64,000 nucleotides of DNA from Lactobacillus xylocopicola (GCF_033096005.1 NZ_AP026803.1:540501-604500), one strand, 5' to 3'. Positions 46,952-56,721 are shown, counted from the first letter of the stretch. Translations and numbers: made by a program. The notes: generated by a model from the letters alone, not told the origin.

Positions 46952-47794
46952 TTACAAGTCACAACTCGGCCAACTAGCAGTTATTTTGTCATAACCGTAT
47001 TTTTTTAGATCATTTTTAATCTCTATCGCTCGCTGGATATCGTTCTCAAATAATGAGGTCATATAATAAGTCTGTATGCGATAGATCATCAGTTTAAACG
47101 TTGAGGTTTCATTAATGGTGTATTTGATAACGTCATTAATGTGATCATGATATTTCTCATTATGATAAATTTCTCGCTCGTAGCAAGTGACTAAATAATT
47201 ACCAAATATTCTTAAATATTGTTCAAGCATTAATTCGGGAAGCTTTTTGTTTTTGATTGATGTCAGCAGTCGGCCTATTAAGAAGTCCAATTCATCTTGT
47301 GGCCATAACGGTATAGTGTTAGCTAACAGTCTTAGTAGCTCGGGATGCTTAGTCCAGTTTTCACCTTCATTCAAAATTTTTTTCAATTTTTCCGGTAAAT
47401 TATCACTTATTTCGTCTAAATTACCTTTAAAATAAGCTACAGTCACTATTGCACGTAACTTGAATATTTCATTGTCCGGTAAAGCTAATATTTTATGACA
47501 GTATCGCTCTAATAAGTCGATGTTTTTAGCATTAACTGCCCAATACATGTTGTTTTCTAGTTGTTCAGTTAATATTTTTTCTTGTGACATGTATGTCTTT
47601 TTGGTTAATTCAAAAAAATCATTAACGTCGATATGATGTGCAAGTAAGATGCGCAATAAATTGTCAGCACTAATGCCATTCTTGCCACTTTCAACTTTGG
47701 CGTAAAAAGGTCTGCTAAGAATATCCTGACACATCTGTTTTTGGGTTAAACCTAAGTTTAAACGTTCTAGCCGTAATGCTTCTCCGATTTCCAT
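46952..47794 (-). CDS. Rgg/GadR/MutR-family transcriptional regulator
   Basis: 280 residues. N-terminal XRE helix-turn-helix (about 3-60: IGEALRLERLNLGLTQKQM, FYAKVESGKNGISADNLLRIL), then an all-helical C-terminal domain as in Rgg proteins that bind short peptides. Three possible starts follow each other; ATG 47794 gives 8-base spacing from GGAG. It begins 21 bases after the ABC permease gene, so it may also be read from the ABC operon. The base composition is clearly more AT-rich than that of the ABC genes. No terminator separates it from the peptide ORF. Confidence 0.85.
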   Translation of the reverse strand: MEIGEALRLERLNLGLTQKQMCQDILSRPFYAKVESGKNGISADNLLRILLAHHIDVNDFFELTKKTYMSQEKILTEQLENNMYWAVNAKNIDLLERYCHKILALPDNEIFKLRAIVTVAYFKGNLDEISDNLPEKLKKILNEGENWTKHPELLRLLANTIPLWPQDELDFLIGRLLTSIKNKKLPELMLEQYLRIFGNYLVTCYEREIYHNEKYHDHINDVIKYTINETSTFKLMIYRIQTYYMTSLFENDIQRAIEIKNDLKKYGYDKITASWPSCDL

Positions 47795-47815
47795 CATCAA
47801 CTCTCCTGATTTAAT

Positions 47816-48535
47816 CTAATACCTGTGCTTACCGCGGGCTAAGACTGGTCTGATCTGTAAGACGTATGCCAGCAGACCGATTGCCAGCCAGATTGCTGTA
47901 GTAATAGCGCTACCACCTAGGCTTGCAGTGCCGAACTTGATGAAGTTGACTGGACTGGAATAGGGTAAGAGCAGGGCAAATAGCTGTAGCCATTTTGGAT
48001 AAGCAGTAATAACAATTAAAATCCCGGCGGCAATTTCTGTGATGCCACTAACAATGTTTTGCAAGAAGTAGGGATCATTCATTTGCCATGATAATGCCCA
48101 GGTGGCAAAGCCCAAAACAGTGCCGTACAGGCAGAACAAAGGCAAAAGAAACAGTCCCCGGCAGATAATCGATAATGGTGCACCAAAGCAAAAGGTAAGC
48201 AGTAAGTTGATCAGTGCCAGGGTTGTCCCAATGACACCAGCAACTAATGACTTGGCCAGCCAAAAGCGCAGACTGAAGGGTCTTTTGGCAATTAATTCAA
48301 AATCGACTCGTAAGTCGGAGTCATTTACTAGCAGCTGGTTCATGGTCTGCATACTTAGTCTGGCTGCATCAATAGCAATCGAGGCAATGACTACCCGCCA
48401 ATCGAATTGCTTAGTATATTGCAAGTTGATTAGGACTAGCAGCATAAGATCAATTAGTGGCGTGATCAAGAAGTAGGTGATTTTGGTGCGCCAATTACTT
48501 AAAAAGCTAAGGCCTGAAAATTGAGTCGCAATCAT
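47816..48535 (-). CDS. ABC-2 type transporter permease
   Basis: 239 residues with about six hydrophobic segments and no ATP-binding motifs. It overlaps the preceding permease gene by 4 bases. Together with the ATPase at 49265 it forms a three-gene ABC-2 exporter of the kind used for antibiotics, bacteriocin immunity or lipids. It is the last ABC gene before rgg. Confidence 0.75.
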   Translation of the reverse strand: MIATQFSGLSFLSNWRTKITYFLITPLIDLMLLVLINLQYTKQFDWRVVIASIAIDAARLSMQTMNQLLVNDSDLRVDFELIAKRPFSLRFWLAKSLVAGVIGTTLALINLLLTFCFGAPLSIICRGLFLLPLFCLYGTVLGFATWALSWQMNDPYFLQNIVSGITEIAAGILIVITAYPKWLQLFALLLPYSSPVNFIKFGTASLGGSAITTAIWLAIGLLAYVLQIRPVLARGKHRY

Positions 48536-49263
48536 ATAATTTTCAGCGCTCCCTTCTTTCTTACCAGGTAGTTGATCTTCTTAACCAAGATTGCCGTTAA
48601 CCAAATCCAAAGAAAAAGGCTACAAGAATAGGCCGGCCAATTAAATGGAACGCGGTGAATTAGTGTGGCAATGGGAGCTGTGAGGGGAATGAACCACTGT
48701 GAAACGCGAGTTAAGGGTGCTAGCAAGGTGGAACTGCCAAACAGGCCTGCAAGTAATAAAATTGGTGTCCCGATTAGCGCTTCATAAGTTATCGCATTAG
48801 GTGAGAGCGTTAGGAAGGCGGCGATGAGAATACCCATTACTGAACAGGCAACCCACATTAAGAAGATGATAAGCAGCATGTTGATGGTAAGTGTCCCCGT
48901 GGATACACCTAGTACTTTGGCTAAGATGAAGGCGATGGGAAAGGAGAAAAGACCGTAGCTGGAGGCCGGCAAAAGTAGAGTAATGAGGGATGCCCGCTCG
49001 TCATACTGACTGTTCATGAGGTAAGGCAATGTTCCTTTATACCTTTCGAAGCTGATGCAGCCAGCAACAGTGGTGCAGGATGTCCACATGCCAAAGCTAC
49101 CGCTCTGGCGCCACAACATGGTATTACTCAAGTCCTTATTAGCATAAGCAATGGTGTATTGCAGTAGAAAAATCCCGATGGTTGAAGTAATTGTTAACCA
49201 GACAAAGTACTGATCGGATAGGTAATCATGCAAATGAAAAAGGAAGAGGCGGATAAAACGCAT
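48532..49263 (-). CDS. ABC-2 type transporter permease
   Basis: 243 residues, about six membrane helices (first at about 22-40). AAGGAGG within the end of the ATPase gene precedes the ATG, and 1 base separates the two genes. A second, non-identical permease follows, so the exporter is probably a heterodimer of membrane subunits with a shared ATPase. The substrate is unknown. Confidence 0.75.
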   Translation of the reverse strand: MRFIRLFLFHLHDYLSDQYFVWLTITSTIGIFLLQYTIAYANKDLSNTMLWRQSGSFGMWTSCTTVAGCISFERYKGTLPYLMNSQYDERASLITLLLPASSYGLFSFPIAFILAKVLGVSTGTLTINMLLIIFLMWVACSVMGILIAAFLTLSPNAITYEALIGTPILLLAGLFGSSTLLAPLTRVSQWFIPLTAPIATLIHRVPFNWPAYSCSLFLWIWLTAILVKKINYLVRKKGALKII

Positions 49264-49264
49264 T

Positions 49265-50029
49265 TTAGGGCCTCCTTAATTGTGGAGCTAGTTTTAAATA
49301 GGATTCTTCTAGAGTCGCAGGTCGACCATCTGTTTGAATATTTGCTAATTTGATCACGCCGCTAACCGTGCCTTGATAAAAGACTTTGCCTGCACCCAGT
49401 AGGATAACTCGGTTAGCCAGCTTTTCAATTTCTGACATGGTGTGACTGGTCAGCAAGATACTGATACCAGAATTGGCCAGTTTTTGAACTGTGTCTTGCA
49501 CACTTTTAGCGATCTCAACATCTAACCCGCTGGTCGGCTCATCGAGTAAGAGCAGACTTGGGTTACCCAGAAGTGACCGAGCGATATGCAACCTTTGTGT
49601 CATTCCTTTTGAAAATTCGCCCACTTTTTTATTGGCAACATTGGTCAAGGAGACTACTTCCAAAACTCGTGCAACTTCATCTTTTTGCTTGCGGTAGGGT
49701 ACTTTGGCCAAGTCAGCAAAGAACAGCAAGTTCTGCCTGGCTGTGGCATTGCGATAAAAGCCCATTTCACCGCCGAAAGATACGCCGATTTGAGGACGTT
49801 TACGAGCTGCAGTGATATCCTGACCATTCATTAGAACTTGTCCCGAACTGGGGATGAGGTAACCACCAATAACTGAGACAATGGTAGTCTTACCTGCTCC
49901 GTTGGGCCCCAGGAGTGACAGAATTTCCCCCTGGCTAATTGTGAAAGAGACATCATCTAAGGCAGTAAAGTCTTGTTTGCGGCCGGTGTAAGTCTCTTTT
50001 AGGTGTTTAACTATTAAAATATCTTTCAA
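49265..50029 (-). CDS. ABC transporter ATP-binding protein
   Basis: 254 residues from TTG 50029, which has GGAGA 8 bases before it; an in-frame ATG at 50050 has no binding site. Walker A GPNGAGKTT, signature FSKGMTQRLHIARSLL, Walker B LLLLDEPTSGLD and H-loop TSHTMSEIE are intact. The GGEMGFYRNATARQN Q-loop region is typical of ABC-2 drug or bacteriocin exporters. A TATAAT box at 50153-50158 may be its promoter. Confidence 0.9.
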   Translation of the reverse strand: MKDILIVKHLKETYTGRKQDFTALDDVSFTISQGEILSLLGPNGAGKTTIVSVIGGYLIPSSGQVLMNGQDITAARKRPQIGVSFGGEMGFYRNATARQNLLFFADLAKVPYRKQKDEVARVLEVVSLTNVANKKVGEFSKGMTQRLHIARSLLGNPSLLLLDEPTSGLDVEIAKSVQDTVQKLANSGISILLTSHTMSEIEKLANRVILLGAGKVFYQGTVSGVIKLANIQTDGRPATLEESYLKLAPQLRRP

Positions 50030-50271
50030 AATTGATTCTCCATAATTCAAGTGTAAATATACTCAGCCACTAATAAGGAAGGGGTGACTATTTGAGCAAT
50101 TACAGGTCAATCTGAAGATCTTGTGATGGATAACATTAAAACTATCATTTTTATTATAGCATAAATTAATTTAATTGATTTTTTATTGTAAAAAAATTTG
50201 AAATTACTAAAAATATGTGGGAAGATAGCAAAAATAAGCTTGATTTATTCGTTATCATATAGGAGATAATC

Positions 50272-51300
50272 ATGGAACTAGGGTTGGATACATACAAGCA
50301 ACATGAGCAAGTCGATGATGGAGTAACCGTGGCCCGAATTTCACTTAGCTCGGCCAACATTTACAAGGTCATGCACCTAGATGGTAGTGAAACTACTGCC
50401 ACTCCCAAAAATCGGACTACTCAGTTTTTAGTTGGTGATTGGGTGGTCATAGATCCGCAGCTTGACTTTGACCTCATTAGTGAACGTTTACCACGTTACA
50501 GTACCTTAGGACGAATAACGGGTGATCGTTACCAGGCTCAAGAAAAGGAGGCAGTCAGCAATCTTGATCAATTGTTCATCTGCATTTCAATGAATAAAAA
50601 CTTATCGGATAGCCGGATTAACCGTTATCGCTATGCCTTTCAAAAAGACAATGAGTACCAGACTTCGTTGGTTTTAACTAAGTCTGACCTCTGGCCTGAT
50701 GCTGCACAGCTGGCAGCACAACTAGCAGATGAACTGGGCGTGGCCGTGTTATGTACTTCAAGTCTCACTGGGGCAGGAATTGCAGATTTACAAGCTAGCA
50801 TTTTACCGGGACAGACGGTTTCTTTTTACGGTAATTCGGGTGTGGGCAAATCAAGTCTAGTTAATGCAGTAGCACAAGAGGAAGTAATGGCGACTCAGCA
50901 GATTAGTGCAAGGACGGACAAGGGGCGGCATACAACTACTAGTTCGCGCTTGTTTCCGATTAGTCGGGGTGACTTCATTTTGGTTGATACGCCAGGAATC
51001 AAAAGCGTCGGGGTCGGCACAAATGACTTAGCAATGGTGTTTCCCGAAATCGTAGACTTGGGTAAGGGCTGTCGTTTTCATGACTGTACACATAAAGGTG
51101 AACCAGGCTGTGCCGTTCAGGCAGCTGTTAATAACGGTCAACTAGACCAGCAAGTATACCAGCAGTTCATTTCTTTACAAGCAGAAAGCCAGGCAACGCA
51201 GACTTATCTGGATGCCAAAATAGCTAAAAAGTTGATGCGCAAGGCAAGAGACAAGAAACAGGCAGTTAGCAAGCGCCATTATCGTAAGCCGCCAATGTAG
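50272..51300 (+). CDS. rsgA: Ribosome small subunit-dependent GTPase A
   Basis: 342-residue circularly permuted GTPase that checks 30S maturation. The OB fold is N-terminal; the GTPase motifs run in the order G4 LTKSD, G1 YGNSGVGKSSL, G3 DTPGIKS. The C-terminal zinc site has CRFHDCTHKGEPGC. The sequence is rather divergent, with an extended N-terminus and a basic C-terminal tail, so it may be a second copy of RsgA rather than the one in the prpC/stkP cluster. AGGAGA precedes the ATG. Confidence 0.9.
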   Translation: MELGLDTYKQHEQVDDGVTVARISLSSANIYKVMHLDGSETTATPKNRTTQFLVGDWVVIDPQLDFDLISERLPRYSTLGRITGDRYQAQEKEAVSNLDQLFICISMNKNLSDSRINRYRYAFQKDNEYQTSLVLTKSDLWPDAAQLAAQLADELGVAVLCTSSLTGAGIADLQASILPGQTVSFYGNSGVGKSSLVNAVAQEEVMATQQISARTDKGRHTTTSSRLFPISRGDFILVDTPGIKSVGVGTNDLAMVFPEIVDLGKGCRFHDCTHKGEPGCAVQAAVNNGQLDQQVYQQFISLQAESQATQTYLDAKIAKKLMRKARDKKQAVSKRHYRKPPM

Positions 51301-51321
51301 TTGTCAAAGTAAGGAGATTCA

Positions 51322-51894
51322 ATGACGTCGTTTTCACATTTACAAAAGGTAACAATTGGCCACATTACCCAAAATCAACCGATTAAATTGGTTGACTATG
51401 ACCCAAGCTGGCCGGAGTTGTTTCAATTAGAGCGGGAAAAAATTACTGAGGCAATGGATGAGAAGGCGCTTCAAATTGAACATGTCGGTTCAACTGCAAT
51501 TCCGCATCTTTGTGCCAAGCCAATCATTGATATGCTGTTGCTGGTTCCAGATCCCAGCAAGGAGTCGACCTATGTTCCTCAACTGGAGAAGGTCGGTTAT
51601 GTTCTACGGATTCGTGAACCAGCCAGTGAGGGGCACCGCATGTTTATTGGAAATAAAAACCAGCTCCACATTCATGTCTATGGTCCTAAAAGTGAAGAGG
51701 CTCGTGATCTAGTTTTGTTTCGGGATTGGTTGAGAATTAACCAGGCAGACCGACTAAAATATCAGGCATTGAAAGAGCAACTGGCCCAGCGTTCATGGCA
51801 AACGGTCCAAGACTATGCGGATGCCGAGGGGCCAGTAATTACAGAAATTAAGCAGCGGGCGCGCGAACACATAGCTGATGTTTGGAATCAATAA
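51322..51894 (+). CDS. GrpB/UPF0157 family protein
   Basis: 190 residues, soluble. The block KLVDYDPSWPELFQLERE, then IEHVGSTAIPHLCAKPIIDML and HIHVYG, identify the GrpB (UPF0157) family of the nucleotidyltransferase superfamily. The function is unknown. AAGGAG lies before the ATG, 21 bases after rsgA in the same direction. Confidence 0.88.
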   Translation: MTSFSHLQKVTIGHITQNQPIKLVDYDPSWPELFQLEREKITEAMDEKALQIEHVGSTAIPHLCAKPIIDMLLLVPDPSKESTYVPQLEKVGYVLRIREPASEGHRMFIGNKNQLHIHVYGPKSEEARDLVLFRDWLRINQADRLKYQALKEQLAQRSWQTVQDYADAEGPVITEIKQRAREHIADVWNQ

Positions 51895-52052
51895 GCGAGG
51901 TAAGAATAGTAGGTCAACCTGCACTCTAGTTGGAATAAATTTGCTTGTTTAAATTATCATTAAGAGTATAAAATTGTTATTAACTTTTTAATTTATACAC
52001 AAATTTATGATATAGTTATCTAGATAAATTTACTACATAAGGAGAAAATAAT

Positions 52053-52265
52053 ATGGGTTTTGATATCATGATGATTTGTTTAGTGGTTGGAATAATATGC
52101 TTAGTCTTGGTTTATAAGAAGAACTTCTCTAAAATAAGCAAAGATATTATTCTAGGCCTAGGCATCTTTTTCGTGGCCGTAGCAATTTTCCTGGCTACAC
52201 CATGGGGTTCTGGTATTGCTCATCATGTCTATGATAGCTTGTACGCGCAAGGACTATTTAAGTAA
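52053..52265 (+). CDS. Small membrane protein, 70 residues
   Basis: Two hydrophobic helices (about 5-22 and 32-50) separated by a basic loop (YKKNFSKISKD), with a mixed tail. AAGGAG precedes the ATG by 9 bases, and a strong terminator follows, so it is a real independent gene. The family was not recognised. Confidence 0.7.
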   Translation: MGFDIMMICLVVGIICLVLVYKKNFSKISKDIILGLGIFFVAVAIFLATPWGSGIAHHVYDSLYAQGLFK

Positions 52266-52283
52266 ACTGCTTAAATAAAAAAT

Positions 52284-52322
52284 AAAACCATCTTAGAAGA
52301 TATCTTCTAAGATGGTTTTTTT
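52284..52322 (+). terminator. Intrinsic terminator after the 70-residue protein
   Basis: AAAACCATCTTAGAAGA then TCTTCTAAGATGGTTTTTT, with a 2-base loop: a very stable stem that may also serve the convergent permease gene. Confidence 0.88.
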
Positions 52323-52355
52323 ACTAACATACTTTAGCTGATTTTTTGTCAAGAA

Positions 52356-55142
52356 TTAATCAACCGATTGCAAGGCTTCAAGCATGTTTAGATTTTTCAG
52401 CTGCTTGTTAACAATGAAGCCGAGAATCAAAGTAATGATGCCGATAACACCTAACGGCCACAAGAAACTTGAAGCTGACAGGGCCGGATTAAACATGACG
52501 TTGTCTGGCGGTACGACGTACAGGATATAGCGGTAGAGCAAGTCACCAGTTAAATAGCCAACTAGAATTCCCAGGCCAGTTAACAGGATGGTTTCGCGGT
52601 AGATGTACATTGTGACCTCACCATCGTAAAAACCTAGCACTTTTATAGTCGATAGTTCGCGGATTCGTTCGGCGATATTGATATTGGTTAGGTTGTAGAG
52701 AATGACAATTGCTAATAGGCCGGCAACGATAATCAAAACGACCATGATCATGTTGAGTGACTGAACCACGACGTCGAGTTCTTGACTAATTGCAGTATTC
52801 TGCACGACCCCACTAACACCGTCTAAGGACATGTAACGAGCGGCGACTTTTTTGGTATTTTGTGAGCTTCCTGCTTTTAAGTTAACTAGATGGGCATTGG
52901 TCTGATATTTACGTTTAAATACTTGACGATATTGGTTCCGATTCATAAAGGCAAAATGCCCCATATACATTTCGGTGATCCCAGCTACTTTCATGGTACG
53001 TTGGTGGTTGTCTTGATCAGTTAAGGTGATTTTACTCCCCTTTTGAACCTTTAAAAGGCTAGCCAGTCGCTCTGAGATAACAACACCATTATTATTCAGT
53101 GCAATTGGCTGCCTAGCCCGCCGGTCATTCAGGTGAACATACTGGTTGAGCTGGTTACTTGAGCTGGGAACAATCAAGGTAATGTCTTGCGTATCGCCAG
53201 TACGGCCGACAGCCTTAGTCATTGATTCGTAGTACACTTGCATTTCTGCTTTAACATTGTTCTGGTGCAATTTGTTCTCGAGTAGCTTTTTTTGCTTAGC
53301 TGAACTAGGTGTTTTTTGCGCAACAATTAGGTTGTAATGGATTAAGTCAGAAAACTGCCGCTTATTCATGGTACTAATCGAATTTTTGACAGCAAAGCCT
53401 GAAAAGAGAAGGGTGGCCGCCCCGCAGACACCAAAGATAGTCATCAGCATCCGTTTCTTGTAACGAAAGATATTGCGAGCGGTAACCTTGTGGGTAAAAC
53501 TCAAGTGCTTCCAGATTAAGGGGATCTGCTCAAGTAGGATTTTTGAACCTGCGGCAGGTGGCTTGGGTAGTAATAAAGCTGCTGGTTTTTCCCGGAATTC
53601 ATTTTTGGCGGTTAAATAAGCAGGCAAAACTGAACTGACCCAAGACAAGACTAAGGCCACCAGACTAATTTGCCACTGGAAGTGTTCTTCAATTGGTGGA
53701 ATAGTTAAAGATTGATAATAGGCGTGGTAGACAATTTGCGGCATCAGGGTGTGACCTAGAATAATACCAATTACCGTTCCCACTGTCCCCGCTAAAAAGC
53801 CGTAGAAAATAAACTTATTGATGATCACCAAATCATCGTAACCTAGTGCCTTCAGCGTACCGGAATTAATTCGTTCTTCATCGATGAAGCGGTTCATCGT
53901 CGTAAAGGTAACTAGTGCAGCAACAAAGTATAAGAAGATTGGAAAAACCTTGGCCAGGTCTTCGACCACTTGAGCAACTGTTGTATAAACCAGATTCCCA
54001 TCGCCACCAGGCACTTCGCGCCGATTATAAACACTGTATGAAGGTGGGGCCATTTTTTTGAGTTGCGCTTTGGCCTGGGCGATTTTGTGCTCCCCTGCAC
54101 TAATTTGCAAGTTAGTTTTTTTGGCGCTTTTTTGCAGTTTGGCTTTTTTACTGCCCAAAATTCTTGTTTGGCTAGCTAGCTCAATTTCAGCCTGCTGCAG
54201 CTGGTCGCTGAGTTCAGCAGAAGGCTGCACTCCTTGAAGTTGCGACTTTTGCGCAGTAAGTTCGGCCCGCTTACTTGCTAATTGTTTTTCAGCTGCGGCA
54301 AGTCCTTGCTCTGCACCTTGCAGCGCTTGCTTGGCCCGTTGTAATTTTCTTTCCTGCGGGGACAGTTTCTGGGCGACCGCAGTATTAATCCGCTCTTGTC
54401 GCCGATAAGCATTCTTCTTTAGAACGGCCTGCAAGTCTTTTTTATGTTTACTAGTGCGGTCAGTGTATTCGCGGCTGTATGAATCAAGTCCATGCAAGTC
54501 TTGGTAAGTTATATTGGCGGTAGTGTATACCGTCCGGTTAAAGGCTTGCGGTGTTGCCACAGCATAACCTTTAAGTTCACCAGTGCCGCTATTGCTTTGG
54601 CCCAAATTGACATTAGAGAGGATCTGGCTCGAGCGGACAAAGCCAACTACCTTAAAAGTTTTCTGCTTAAGCAGGGTGGTGCCAAGGATATTTTTCTTTT
54701 CAGTAAAACTGACTTGCTGGCCGACCTTGTACTTAGGGTAATAGTGATCAGCAAGCGCAATTTCGTTTTTTTGCTTAGGCAAGCGTCCCCGTCTTACTTC
54801 GTACTTTCCTACGGTCTTTGGCTTTGAAAAGATCCGAAAACTAGTGTGACTGTTTTTCAAGACAGTGTCAGTCATGTAACCAAATTCAACATTTTTAATG
54901 CCTTTGACCTGGTTGATTTCTTGGGTATCCTCATGGTCAAAGCCATAATTACCAATAATGGTTAGATCAGCTGCATTTAGGCTCTGGGCGTAGTGGTTAC
55001 CAGTAGCACGCATGTCGGGGCCAGTTACCATCAAGCCAACTAAGGCAAAGGCACCAATCATCATTAGTCCTAAGATAGATAAGAACTGTCCTTTTGTGTG
55101 TTTAACTGATTGCCAAAAGTCTTTCCAAATTATCTTATTCAT
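52356..55142 (-). CDS. FtsX/MacB-type ABC transporter permease with coiled-coil domain
   Basis: 928 residues. An N-terminal helix (about 20-42) precedes a large extracytoplasmic domain, including a Gln/Ala/Lys-rich coiled coil (about 255-365). Three membrane helices follow in the first FtsX core (about 400-500), then a second extracytoplasmic domain and three final helices (about 800-915). This duplicated layout is found in large Firmicute ABC permeases involved in peptide resistance or lipoprotein/wall processes. It lies 12 bases after its ATPase gene on the minus strand. The substrate is unknown. Confidence 0.87.
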   Translation of the reverse strand: MNKIIWKDFWQSVKHTKGQFLSILGLMMIGAFALVGLMVTGPDMRATGNHYAQSLNAADLTIIGNYGFDHEDTQEINQVKGIKNVEFGYMTDTVLKNSHTSFRIFSKPKTVGKYEVRRGRLPKQKNEIALADHYYPKYKVGQQVSFTEKKNILGTTLLKQKTFKVVGFVRSSQILSNVNLGQSNSGTGELKGYAVATPQAFNRTVYTTANITYQDLHGLDSYSREYTDRTSKHKKDLQAVLKKNAYRRQERINTAVAQKLSPQERKLQRAKQALQGAEQGLAAAEKQLASKRAELTAQKSQLQGVQPSAELSDQLQQAEIELASQTRILGSKKAKLQKSAKKTNLQISAGEHKIAQAKAQLKKMAPPSYSVYNRREVPGGDGNLVYTTVAQVVEDLAKVFPIFLYFVAALVTFTTMNRFIDEERINSGTLKALGYDDLVIINKFIFYGFLAGTVGTVIGIILGHTLMPQIVYHAYYQSLTIPPIEEHFQWQISLVALVLSWVSSVLPAYLTAKNEFREKPAALLLPKPPAAGSKILLEQIPLIWKHLSFTHKVTARNIFRYKKRMLMTIFGVCGAATLLFSGFAVKNSISTMNKRQFSDLIHYNLIVAQKTPSSAKQKKLLENKLHQNNVKAEMQVYYESMTKAVGRTGDTQDITLIVPSSSNQLNQYVHLNDRRARQPIALNNNGVVISERLASLLKVQKGSKITLTDQDNHQRTMKVAGITEMYMGHFAFMNRNQYRQVFKRKYQTNAHLVNLKAGSSQNTKKVAARYMSLDGVSGVVQNTAISQELDVVVQSLNMIMVVLIIVAGLLAIVILYNLTNINIAERIRELSTIKVLGFYDGEVTMYIYRETILLTGLGILVGYLTGDLLYRYILYVVPPDNVMFNPALSASSFLWPLGVIGIITLILGFIVNKQLKNLNMLEALQSVD

Positions 55143-55154
55143 TGTCAGACCCTC

Positions 55155-55856
55155 TTACCATTTAATATTGGCGATGTCTTCGGGATGGTCATTCGGTTCA
55201 ATTTTGGTTACCTGACCATCGTGAAAGTGAATTACGCGATCAGCAATCGGAGCCAAAGCGCCATTGTGCGTGACGATAACTACGGTCGCACCATTGTTGC
55301 GGCTTAAGTTGGTGATTGTCTGCAGGACGCTCTTACCAGTCTGATAGTCAAGGGCACCAGTTGGTTCATCGCAAAGCAGGATTTTGGGGTTTTTAGCGAT
55401 TGCCCGGGCAATGGCAACACGTTGCTGTTCACCGCCTGATAATTCGGCGGGAAAGTTGTTGATTCTGCTCTTAAGGCCGACATCTACTAGGGCCTGCACC
55501 GGGTCTAAGGCATCAGAAACAATTTCCGCAGCCAATTCGACGTTTTCCTTGGCCGTCAGATTTTGAATTAAGTTGTAAAACTGAAAAACAAAACCAATGT
55601 CAGTGCGCCGATAGCTGGTCAGTTGCCGCTTGTTATATTTAGCAATATTTTGACCGTCGATAATCACTTCCCCAGATGTGTTAGTGTCCATTCCCCCTAG
55701 AATGTTGAGCATTGTTGACTTACCAGCGCCGGATGCACCAAGAATGATTGCCAGCTCGCCTTGATTAATCGTGAAATTCACGTCATTATTAGCAAGAATC
55801 TCAGTGTCACCGGTTTGATAGCGTTTATAGTTGTGCTTTACTTCAATGTAACTCAT
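55155..55856 (-). CDS. ABC transporter ATP-binding protein, LolD/MacB type
   Basis: 233 residues: Walker [12 protein letters not shown], signature [15 protein letters not shown], Walker [14 protein letters not shown]-loop VTHN. The LolD/MacB/SalX subtype always pairs with FtsX-like permeases, here the 928-residue protein downstream. An AAAGGTG-type site precedes the ATG. Confidence 0.93.
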   Translation of the reverse strand: MSYIEVKHNYKRYQTGDTEILANNDVNFTINQGELAIILGASGAGKSTMLNILGGMDTNTSGEVIIDGQNIAKYNKRQLTSYRRTDIGFVFQFYNLIQNLTAKENVELAAEIVSDALDPVQALVDVGLKSRINNFPAELSGGEQQRVAIARAIAKNPKILLCDEPTGALDYQTGKSVLQTITNLSRNNGATVVIVTHNGALAPIADRVIHFHDGQVTKIEPNDHPEDIANIKW

Positions 55857-55908
55857 GAAAAATCACCTTTTAGTAATCTGACAATGTTGTATGTCTACTA
55901 TTGTCATT

Positions 55909-56721
55909 CTAGTCCAAATACTGTTCAAGTACTTGTAATACGCCCATCTCATTGTTACTTGGTGCTTCATACTTGGCAATTTTTTTCAAGCGTTCATCAC
56001 CATTTTTCATGGCATAACTGTAACCAGCCAGCTCAATCATTTCGCGGTCGTTCATGCCGTCACCAAAGGCAATTAACTCTGCTGGTTCAACGTTAAAATA
56101 GCGTAAGAAATACTTGATTCCTTGTCCCTTGTTAACGCCAGCAGGCATTACATCGATATTATCAAAGCCGCTGGTAGTACAGTGAATTTGTTCACCATTG
56201 TTCTGGTTGAACTTTTTTTCGATTTCATTAGCTAGGCTAGATGAACAGTTGAGCGTCAACTTGGTCAGGCTATCGCTACTGGGAAGGTCAACCAAGTTGG
56301 CAATTTCGACCATATCCGGATAAAAAAAGTGCATCGTGTTTTTGAACTGCGCCGGTGCCTTTTTACTAACGTAGGAGCGGTCGAGACCGCTTGCGGCAAT
56401 CCGAATGTCAGGATAGTTGTTTTGGATGAAGTTGAGTAGTTTGATGCCAGTTTTATAAGTAAAAACGTGGCGCACAATAATTTTGTTATCTTGAGTTAAA
56501 ATCGAACCATTATCGGCGACGATATCGATGCGGTCCAAAAAGTCATAAAAGTCTTGGCGCAAGCGGGACAGAGGTCTGCCACTAGAGACGATAAAGTGGA
56601 CGTGGTGCTCACGCAGGGCCGTTAAGACTTGTTCAAATCGGCGCTGGTCAAACTCGCGTTTATCGTTTTCAAATGTGCCATCCATATCGACGGCCACAGC
56701 CTTAAAAGGGATTGATTTCAT
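55909..56721 (-). CDS. Cof-type HAD-IIB phosphatase
   Basis: 270 residues: motif I AVDMDGTFEND (Met in place of the more usual Leu), motif II VSSGRPLSR, a C2 cap, then AFGDGMNDREMIELAG. AAGGAGAAC precedes the ATG. It is a third Cof-like enzyme in this window. The substrate is unknown. Confidence 0.87.
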   Translation of the reverse strand: MKSIPFKAVAVDMDGTFENDKREFDQRRFEQVLTALREHHVHFIVSSGRPLSRLRQDFYDFLDRIDIVADNGSILTQDNKIIVRHVFTYKTGIKLLNFIQNNYPDIRIAASGLDRSYVSKKAPAQFKNTMHFFYPDMVEIANLVDLPSSDSLTKLTLNCSSSLANEIEKKFNQNNGEQIHCTTSGFDNIDVMPAGVNKGQGIKYFLRYFNVEPAELIAFGDGMNDREMIELAGYSYAMKNGDERLKKIAKYEAPSNNEMGVLQVLEQYLD

